A stretch of DNA of 10,762 nt, taken from positions 1 through 10,762 of the forward strand of contig DXMU01000045.1 in NCBI GenBank assembly GCA_019414025.1. Reading direction: 5' to 3'. The notes beneath the pieces were generated by a model. That model was not told the DNA's origin. It saw only the letters and a program-made list of their open reading frames with translations, and made no database searches. Every line of letters begins with the position of its first letter. The stretch's first letter is position 1. This DNA comes from Collinsella sp. (GTDB taxonomy: Bacteria; Actinomycetota; Coriobacteriia; Coriobacteriales; Coriobacteriaceae). The translations under genes were made by a program, and so were the position numbers. Below, piece by piece: positions 6,557-10,762 of the stretch.

Positions 6557-7501
6557 TTAGCTGGTTTGAGCACTAGTAAGAACACCGGTGGTATCGAACG
6601 CCGGGGTAAAGCTCTCGTCTACCGCGCCGCCTTCTTGCCAAAACATCGTCGTAAAGCCCAGGTCGTCGGCATGGTCGAGCACCTGCTCATACTCCTCGCG
6701 CGTCACGGCGCGCGCCAGGTCGCCGCCTTGTTCGCGCATGAGTGCATTGGGCGTGTACTGGTTCATGACCGAGATCGGCACGTCGCCCACCGTCTGCCAC
6801 ACCAGGTCTAACACGCGGCACGAATCGTCGGCATGCCCCGGCAGCACCAGGTGACGCACGATCATGCCGCGCCTCATGAGCCCGTCCTCGTCTACCAGTT
6901 CTCCCCCGCGGCGCTCAATCTCGCGCGCCATCTGGGCCAGACCCGACACGGTCACGCGCGGGTAGTCCTTAATATGAGAAAGCGACTGCGCAAGCCCGGC
7001 ATCGGCATATTTAAAGTCCGTAAGCCACACGTCGACCAGGTCGCCCAGCGCCGCCACGGCACTCGCGCGCTCGTAACCACTCGTGTTGTAGACAATTGGG
7101 ATGACCAACCCGCGCGTCCGTGCCGCGGCAATCGTGGCAGGCAACAGGTGCGCATAGTGCGTCGCCGTCACCAGGTTGATGTTATTGGCGCCCTGGTCCT
7201 GCAGCTCCAGCATAATCTCGACCAAACGCTCGGGCGAAATCTCAAGACCGAAATTGCCCGTCGAGATCTCGTGGTTTTGGCAGTAGATACATTTGAGCGA
7301 ACAGCCGCTAAAGAAAATCGTACCCGAGCCGGCCTCGCCCGAGATAGGCGGCTCCTCCCACATATGAAGCGCTGCGCGGGCCACCTTAAGCGTGTTGTCG
7401 GCGCCGCACACGCCACGCGTGCCCTCGTCGCGCGCCGCACCGCAACGGCGCGGACACAAATGGCAGGCGGGCGAAAAAAGTTCGGTCAACGACGTCGGCA
7501 T
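6557..7501 (-). CDS. PflX-like radical SAM protein
   Basis: This 314-residue protein carries the radical SAM cluster motif CSLKCIYC (Cys67, Cys71, Cys74), which binds a 4Fe-4S cluster and S-adenosylmethionine. In front of it is a second cysteine set, CHLCPRRC at 13-20 with Cys32, characteristic of the PflX group related to pyruvate formate-lyase activating enzymes. Further signatures are FFSGC (63-67), QNHEIS (75-80), NINLVTATHY in the barrel, and VMNQYTPN near the C terminus. The substrate of this group is not firmly established, and no glycyl-radical enzyme lies in the window. The ATG at 7501 has GGAG (7514-7511) nine bases upstream; the in-frame TTG at 7516 overlaps that site and is rejected. 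The gene stands alone on its strand, divergent from the noncoding RNA at 7615. Confidence 0.88.
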   Translation of the reverse strand: MPTSLTELFSPACHLCPRRCGAARDEGTRGVCGADNTLKVARAALHMWEEPPISGEAGSGTIFFSGCSLKCIYCQNHEISTGNFGLEISPERLVEIMLELQDQGANNINLVTATHYAHLLPATIAAARTRGLVIPIVYNTSGYERASAVAALGDLVDVWLTDFKYADAGLAQSLSHIKDYPRVTVSGLAQMAREIERRGGELVDEDGLMRRGMIVRHLVLPGHADDSCRVLDLVWQTVGDVPISVMNQYTPNALMREQGGDLARAVTREEYEQVLDHADDLGFTTMFWQEGGAVDESFTPAFDTTGVLTSAQTS

Positions 7502-7602
7502 AAAAACATGCTCCAAAACAATGATTCAGCAGCTCAAACGTAAAGGGACCAACCGCACAGACGGCTCGAGCCCAAGGCGCCGTAATCGTCCGACACGATT
7601 TT

Positions 7603-7608
7603 TATAAT
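7603..7608 (+). promoter_or_regulatory. -10 box of the noncoding RNA promoter
   Basis: TATAAT is a perfect -10 box on the plus strand in otherwise GC-rich DNA. No good -35 box is visible at 16-18 bases upstream, so recognition may depend on an activator or on the AT-rich bases just upstream. It predicts a start near 7615, which gives an RNA of about 180 bases up to the terminator. Confidence 0.65.
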
Positions 7609-7614
7609 GTCAAG

Positions 7615-7795
7615 ACTGGAATCGACAAAGTGCCGCTTTATGATGTAGGTATTCCGCCCCCCGCGGAGCAACTGGGTGAACCGTCGCGTTTATTTAGGGA
7701 GCCCACACAGTCGTACCTAGTACAGGTATCCTTCGTTGTTAAGGACGCTGGAACAGTCGATGAGGGCACCCACCTGTTTTAGGTGGGTTCATTTT
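7615..7795 (+). ncRNA. Structured noncoding RNA, candidate raiA-motif RNA (alternative: 6S RNA)
   Basis: There is no credible reading frame, but there is a consensus -10 box, about 180 bases of dense pairing and a strong terminator. Visible helices: TCGAC (7622-7626) with GTCGA (7756-7760) closes the domain. TAGGTA (7646-7651) pairs with TACCTA (7714-7719), TCCGC (7653-7657) with GCGGA (7663-7667), ACTG (7671-7674) with CAGT (7708-7711), and TCCTT (7729-7733) with AAGGA (7741-7745). GTGCC (7630-7634) can pair with GGCAC (7765-7769) outside the closing helix, forming a pseudoknot. This compact multi-helix fold, together with stretches that look like a strongly conserved RNA, fits the raiA motif described in Firmicutes and Actinobacteria. 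The size also fits 6S RNA, but the single long rod with a central bubble is not apparent. The RNA call is firm; the family name is a guess from memory. Confidence 0.75.
7768..7795 (+). terminator. Intrinsic terminator of the noncoding RNA
   Basis: ACCCACCT (7768-7775) pairs exactly with AGGTGGGT (7781-7788) around the loop GTTTT, followed by TCATTTT. The first two bases of the stem are shared with the proposed pseudoknot strand (7765-7769), so the two helices compete slightly at their edge. Confidence 0.85.
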
Positions 7796-7807
7796 CGTAA
7801 CGTGGGG

Positions 7808-7834
7808 GGTGGTTTTCATTTGCCGAAAACCACC
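7808..7834. repeat. Perfect 10-base hairpin just beyond the noncoding RNA
   Basis: GGTGGTTTTC (7808-7817) pairs exactly with GAAAACCACC (7825-7834) around a seven-base loop. There is no T run after it on either strand, so it is not a standard terminator. Its GGTGGTTTT arm resembles the palindromic repeat arms at 35-49 and 10708-10722, so it may be a diverged member of that family. Confidence 0.6.
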
Positions 7835-8026
7835 ATTACAGCCCATATGGATCCCCGCCGGTATCCCGACAAGCCATCGACAACATCCCAATATCTGGTA
7901 AGCGCGTGATTATCGCTGCATGCAATTCCATGCACCCCCCGTGGTCGAGTATCATGGTTCGGCTATGCCCTTTGCGCATGGCGTTCTTCTGACCTTTTCC
8001 TTCGACGCTTGGCGGTTTTTAGATTC
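7835..8026. other. Leader region of the wecA-like gene with a possible operator
   Basis: No gene is credible here. The region holds a dyad TGCATG (7917-7922) and CATGCA (7929-7934) with a six-base spacer, which could be an operator. TATCAT (7950-7955) is a possible -10 box with a poor -35 (TCCATG, 7927-7932) overlapping the dyad. Start near 7962 would leave a leader of about 65 bases. No riboswitch or T-box pattern was recognised. Confidence 0.3.
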
Positions 8027-9226
8027 ATGGCTTCATCCCCGAGCTACATACCGTACCTATGCGTGGCAGCGGCGGCCTTTATCACGACCTTCCTCATGGT
8101 GCCCCTGGTCAAGCGCTTGGCAATTAAGCTCGACGCCGTCGACTATCCTTCCAAGCGCCGCATCAACACCAAGCCCATCCCGCGTTTGGGCGGAACGGCG
8201 GTGTTTTTGGGCCTGGTCGTTGCCTGCATTGTGCAAATCCTAGGCACCTGGCACCTAGGCTGGCCGCCCGTCCTGGTGCCGCACCCGCGCCTTCACATTA
8301 GCTATCCCATGCTGGCGCTCTCCTTTACCGTCATCTTTGCGACCGGCGCTATCGACGACGTCATCCAGCTCAAGCCCAAGCAAAAGCTGGCCGGACAGGT
8401 CCTCGCTGCGCTCATCGCCTGCGTGGGTGGCCTGCGCATCGGCGTCATTGTCAACCCGTTTGCCCCCGGCAAAATCATGCTCGGATGGCTCGCCTACCCC
8501 ATCACCGTGATCTATCTGGTGGCATTCACCAACATCATTAACCTCATCGACGGCCTCGACGGCTTAGCCACGGGCATCTGCGGCATCGCGTCGTTCACCA
8601 TGTTTTCGATGGCCGTTCTCTCGGGCCGCATCGACGCCGCCGCGCTCTCCATTGCGCTCTTTGGCGCCTGTCTGGCCTTTTTGCGCTACAACTTCAACCC
8701 CGCAAGCATCTTCTTGGGCGACTCGGGGTCGCTGCTTCTGGGCTTTGCGCTGGGCTCCATCTCGCTACTCAACGTGAGCCGCACCGCCGCGCTCACCTCG
8801 CTTATCATCCCGCTCATCGTTGCCGGCGTGCCCATCATCGACACGTTTAGCGCCATCGTGCGCCGCAAGCGCGCCCACATTAGCATCGGGCAGGCCGACA
8901 AGGGCCACATCCACCACCGCCTGATCCAAGAGGGCTACAACCAAAAGCAGGCTGTGCTGCTCATCTACGCCTGGTGCATTATGCTTTCGGCCGGCGCCGC
9001 CGCGATCAACCAGGTCGAGGCGCCCATGCGCGTGCTCATCTTTACCGTGCTCGCCATTGGCTCGGCGGCCTTTGCCAAGCATCTGCATCTGTTTGAGCCC
9101 GTGTTGCGTCACCATTACAACAAGCGCACGCACGAGGACGAGCTCGTCACCCCCGACGATCCCGCCTTTAAGCAAGAGGAGCAGGCAGCAGAAGAACGCA
9201 AGGAAGAGCGCCACCACAGGCGCTAG
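8027..9226 (+). CDS. wecA: Undecaprenyl-phosphate N-acetylglucosaminyl 1-phosphate transferase (WecA/TagO type)
   Basis: This membrane enzyme moves a sugar 1-phosphate, usually GlcNAc-1-phosphate, from UDP-sugar to undecaprenyl phosphate, beginning assembly of a surface glycopolymer. The 399-residue protein has many hydrophobic spans. Family motifs appear in order: RRINTKPIPRLGG (44-56), the Asp pair GAIDD (107-111) that coordinates magnesium and substrate, and NLIDGLDGLATG (172-183). After these come FLGDSGS (229-235), PIIDTFSAIVRR (269-280) and HIHHRL (294-299), which separates WecA/TagO from MraY. The C-terminal 40 residues are charged and presumably cytoplasmic. ATG at 8027 gives a good N terminus; TTG at 8009 is in frame. 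Neither has a Shine-Dalgarno sequence. No polymerase or glycosyltransferase genes accompany it, so the end product cannot be named. Confidence 0.93.
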   Translation: MASSPSYIPYLCVAAAAFITTFLMVPLVKRLAIKLDAVDYPSKRRINTKPIPRLGGTAVFLGLVVACIVQILGTWHLGWPPVLVPHPRLHISYPMLALSFTVIFATGAIDDVIQLKPKQKLAGQVLAALIACVGGLRIGVIVNPFAPGKIMLGWLAYPITVIYLVAFTNIINLIDGLDGLATGICGIASFTMFSMAVLSGRIDAAALSIALFGACLAFLRYNFNPASIFLGDSGSLLLGFALGSISLLNVSRTAALTSLIIPLIVAGVPIIDTFSAIVRRKRAHISIGQADKGHIHHRLIQEGYNQKQAVLLIYAWCIMLSAGAAAINQVEAPMRVLIFTVLAIGSAAFAKHLHLFEPVLRHHYNKRTHEDELVTPDDPAFKQEEQAAEERKEERHHRR

Positions 9227-9350
9227 GGTAAGCTGCCGAGGATGCGTCCAGACGCCGCCGGCCAAACGTGCAGCCACGCCGCGCCCATCGCACAAGCCGC
9301 CGCTCTCCCGCCCCTCGCCTACTTACGACCCGCCCCTCCAATAAACGCGT

Positions 9351-9382
9351 TATCATCTTGACCCATGAACATACGTTAGGAG
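9351..9382 (+). promoter_or_regulatory. Possible -10 box and ribosome binding site of trpS
   Basis: TATCAT (9351-9356) may be the -10 box; no good -35 box is present. TAGGAG (9377-9382) is a clear ribosome binding site five bases before the ATG at 9388 and decides the start. If this promoter is used, the leader is only about 25 bases, too short for a T-box or attenuator. The rest of the 161-base gap after the wecA-like gene (9227-9350) shows no terminator that I can identify. Confidence 0.4.
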
Positions 9383-9387
9383 CAATC

Positions 9388-10437
9388 ATGCCAAACGAGA
9401 ACAGCTACGAAGTCGCGCTGCAAAAGAGCAACGCCATTCGCGAGGGCCTGGCCAAAACGCCCGAGAAGTTCACCATGCTCACCGGCGACCGCCCCACCGG
9501 CCGTCTGCACCTGGGTCACTACTTCGGCACCCTCAAGGGCCGTGTTGAGCTGCAGAACATGGGCGCCAAGACCAACGTGCTCATCGCCGACTACCAAGTC
9601 ATCACTGACCGCGATACGACCGAGCACATCCAGGACAACGTGTACAACATGGTCATGGACTACCTTGCCTGCGGCATCGACCCCGACAAGACCATGATCT
9701 ACGCGCACTCCGCCGTACCCGCCGCAAACCAGCTCATGCTGCCGTTCCTGTCGCTGGTCTCCGAGGCCGAGCTGGCGCGCAACCCCACGGTCAAGGCCGA
9801 GATGGAGGCCTCGGGCCACGAGCTCACCGGCCTTCTGCTCACCTACCCGGTGCACCAGGCCTGCGACATCCTGTTCTGCAAGGGCAATGTGGTGCCCGTC
9901 GGTCGCGACCAGCTGCCGCACATCGAGCTCACCCGCACCATCGCCCGCCGCTTTAACAACCGCTACGGCAAGGTGTTCCCCGAGGTCGACGCACTGCTGT
10001 CCGAGACCCCGCTGCTGCCGGGCCTGGACGGTCGCAAGATGAGCAAGAGCTACGGTAACGCCATCAACATCTCGATGACCGCCGAGGAGACGGCCAAGCG
10101 CATCAAGAAGAGCCAGACCGACTCCGAGCGCATGATCACGTTCGATCCCGAGAACCGCCCCGGCGTGTCCGGTCTGCTTTCGACGGCCGCCATCTGCACC
10201 GGCCGTTCCGAAGTCGAGATTGCCGAGGAGATTGGCATGGGTGGCTCCGGCCAGCTCAAGAAGTACGTGACCGAGGCCGTCAACGAGTACTTCGCGCCGA
10301 TCCGCGAGCGTCGCCAGCGCTATGAGAACGATCTGGATTACGTGAAGGACGTGCTGCACGAGGGCAACCGTCGCGCCAATGAGATCGCCGAGCAGACCCT
10401 TGCCGAGGTTCAGGACGCCATGGGCATGGTGTACTAG
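9388..10437 (+). CDS. trpS: Tryptophan--tRNA ligase
   Basis: This class I aminoacyl-tRNA synthetase charges tRNA-Trp in the cytosol. The 349-residue length fits bacterial TrpRS. TGDRPTGRLHLGHYFG (32-47) contains the HIGH-type motif HLGH (41-44). GRDQLPHIELTR (172-183) and the KMSKS loop (217-221, followed by YGNAI) follow. The DRPTGRLHLGHY form is characteristic of TrpRS rather than TyrRS. The frame is open upstream, but ATG 9388 with its TAGGAG site is the convincing start; earlier codons read as low-complexity sequence. It follows the wecA-like gene on the same strand after 161 bases, so it may have its own promoter. Strong hairpins follow the stop codon. Confidence 0.97.
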   Translation: MPNENSYEVALQKSNAIREGLAKTPEKFTMLTGDRPTGRLHLGHYFGTLKGRVELQNMGAKTNVLIADYQVITDRDTTEHIQDNVYNMVMDYLACGIDPDKTMIYAHSAVPAANQLMLPFLSLVSEAELARNPTVKAEMEASGHELTGLLLTYPVHQACDILFCKGNVVPVGRDQLPHIELTRTIARRFNNRYGKVFPEVDALLSETPLLPGLDGRKMSKSYGNAINISMTAEETAKRIKKSQTDSERMITFDPENRPGVSGLLSTAAICTGRSEVEIAEEIGMGGSGQLKKYVTEAVNEYFAPIRERRQRYENDLDYVKDVLHEGNRRANEIAEQTLAEVQDAMGMVY

Positions 10438-10462
10438 GCAAAGCGCCTTCGCACAACATAGA

Positions 10463-10484
10463 CGGTGAGGCTGAATCCTCACCG
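10463..10484 (+). terminator. First hairpin after trpS
   Basis: CGGTGAGG (10463-10470) pairs exactly with CCTCACCG (10477-10484) around a six-base loop, 25 bases beyond the trpS stop. AAACAGG rather than a T run follows, so it is a weak or Rho-assisted terminator, or a transcript-stabilising hairpin. Confidence 0.4.
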
Positions 10485-10489
10485 AAACA

Positions 10490-10531
10490 GGAACAGGCCC
10501 GCTGGCAGATAGTTGCCAGCGGGCCTGTTCC
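10490..10531 (+). terminator. Perfect 18-base hairpin after trpS
   Basis: The arms 10490-10507 and 10514-10531 are exact reverse complements (core GGCCCGCTGGCA with TGCCAGCGGGCC) around the six-base loop GATAGT. The stem is unusually long and GC-rich. No T run follows on either strand, so intrinsic termination is uncertain. It most likely marks the end of the trpS transcript. Confidence 0.5.
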
Positions 10532-10579
10532 CGAAGTACACCGTTGAATCGCACAGAGGGGAGGAATGCGAATCAAACT

Positions 10580-10621
10580 CAACAGGGCAGGCTTTTTCAT
10601 CGCCTATTGCCTGCTCCGTTG
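10580..10621. repeat. Imperfect hairpin with T-rich loop
   Basis: CAAC (10580-10583) pairs with GTTG (10618-10621). After one mismatch, GGGCAGGC (10585-10592) pairs with GCCTGCTC (10609-10616) with a single G-T pair. The 16-base loop starts with TTTTT. No reading frame of interest overlaps it. Function is unknown. Confidence 0.4.
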
Positions 10622-10634
10622 CTGAAACCAATAT

Positions 10635-10734
10635 AGTTCACCGTGGTTTACTTTGCTGCATCAATATCGCCCGCCATAGCTTCTCCATAAGTTAGCCCCA
10701 GTAAACTAAACCACCACAAAGGGGACAGTGAACT
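10635..10734. repeat. 100-base interrupted inverted repeat overlapping the right IS end
   Basis: AGTTCAC (10635-10641) is complementary to GTGAACT (10728-10734). GTGGTTTA (10643-10650) is complementary to TAAACCAC (10707-10714). The next eight bases (10651-10658) match 10699-10706 at six of eight positions. The right arm has about 13 extra bases (ACCACAAAGGGG region). The 40-base centre (10659-10698) is less GC-rich than the genes. The right arm includes the 15-base motif also found at 35-49. Confidence 0.55.
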
Positions 10735-10762
10735 GCGCCCCGAAACTTGGACTGAATAAATA
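10729..10762 (+). mobile_element. Terminus of an IS3-family (IS150-type) insertion sequence, rest outside the window
   Basis: From 10729 the sequence reads TGAACTGC, then CCCC, then CTTGGAC followed by AT-rich bases, the same plan as the terminus at 28-1. It is preceded by ACAG and half of the repeated palindrome. The transposase would lie to the right. Its direction cannot be read with certainty, although the filler bases (CCCCGAAAC) look more like an IS150-type right end. Confidence 0.55.

Noticed and set aside
7615..7795. T-box or amino-acid riboswitch controlling the downstream gene
   Set aside because: The RNA ends in its own terminator more than 200 bases before the next gene, which is not an amino-acid gene. 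I see no T-box sequence, and trpS lies a full gene further on.
7920..8243. 107-codon plus-strand frame overlapping the start of the wecA-like gene
   Set aside because: It runs in another frame through conserved WecA coding sequence and has no supporting site or domain.
9376..10554. A 392-codon minus-strand frame opposite trpS
   Set aside because: It mirrors trpS codon structure and has Val/Gly/His-rich low-complexity sequence. trpS is unambiguous.
10513..10695. Short 60-codon frame in the hairpin cluster after trpS
   Set aside because: It overlaps the 18-base hairpin and the inverted repeat, has no ribosome binding site and no recognisable protein character.
1..10762. Composite transposon bounded by two IS ends
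   Set aside because: The cargo is core metabolism and translation genes with uniform composition. An assembly break at repeated IS copies explains the ends more simply, though long reads would be needed to exclude it.

Overview
The window looks like chromosomal DNA of a high-GC member of the Coriobacteriia, most likely a gut Collinsella-type genome. The GC content is high, the coding sequence is rich in GCC, GAG and CTG, and the gene set is ordinary housekeeping. This placement is an inference from composition and protein character, since no 16S or other marker is present. No plasmid, phage or defence genes were seen. Both ends of the window fall inside what look like termini of an IS3-family (IS150-type) element, which suggests that the sequence was cut or mis-joined at multicopy repeats.

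Layout: positions 1-58 hold an IS end and half of a palindromic repeat. proA (65-1351, minus) is followed by a divergent S33-type prolyl aminopeptidase (1464-2882, plus). A bidirectional terminator (about 2935-2985) separates the peptidase from convergent proB (2984-4111, minus). Next on the minus strand come a nicotinate phosphoribosyltransferase (pncB, 4215-5720), a small coiled-coil protein with one C-terminal membrane segment (5805-6245), and tRNA-Ala(CGC) (6310-6382) with a clear promoter and terminator. A striking interrupted inverted repeat (6436-6534) follows, then a PflX-like radical SAM protein (6557-7501, minus). The 525-base gap 7502-8026 carries, on the plus strand, a structured noncoding RNA with its own -10 box and terminator (about 7615-7795), a separate perfect hairpin, and a possible operator. 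The plus-strand genes wecA/tagO-like (8027-9226) and trpS (9388-10437) follow. The last 325 bases are a run of hairpins that ends in the right IS terminus.

How the genes relate: proB and proA encode the first two committed steps of proline synthesis. They are split here by a peptidase predicted to release N-terminal proline from peptides, so synthesis and salvage of proline sit together although on opposite strands. pncB serves NAD salvage, trpS and tRNA-Ala serve translation, and the WecA/TagO-like transferase starts assembly of a surface glycopolymer on undecaprenyl phosphate. No pathway links all of these genes.

The most interesting parts are noncoding: the structured RNA at 7615-7795 (best guess raiA-motif RNA, with 6S RNA as the alternative), the two interrupted palindromes, and the sign that an IS3-type element targets the centre of a repeated palindrome with a CAG target duplication.
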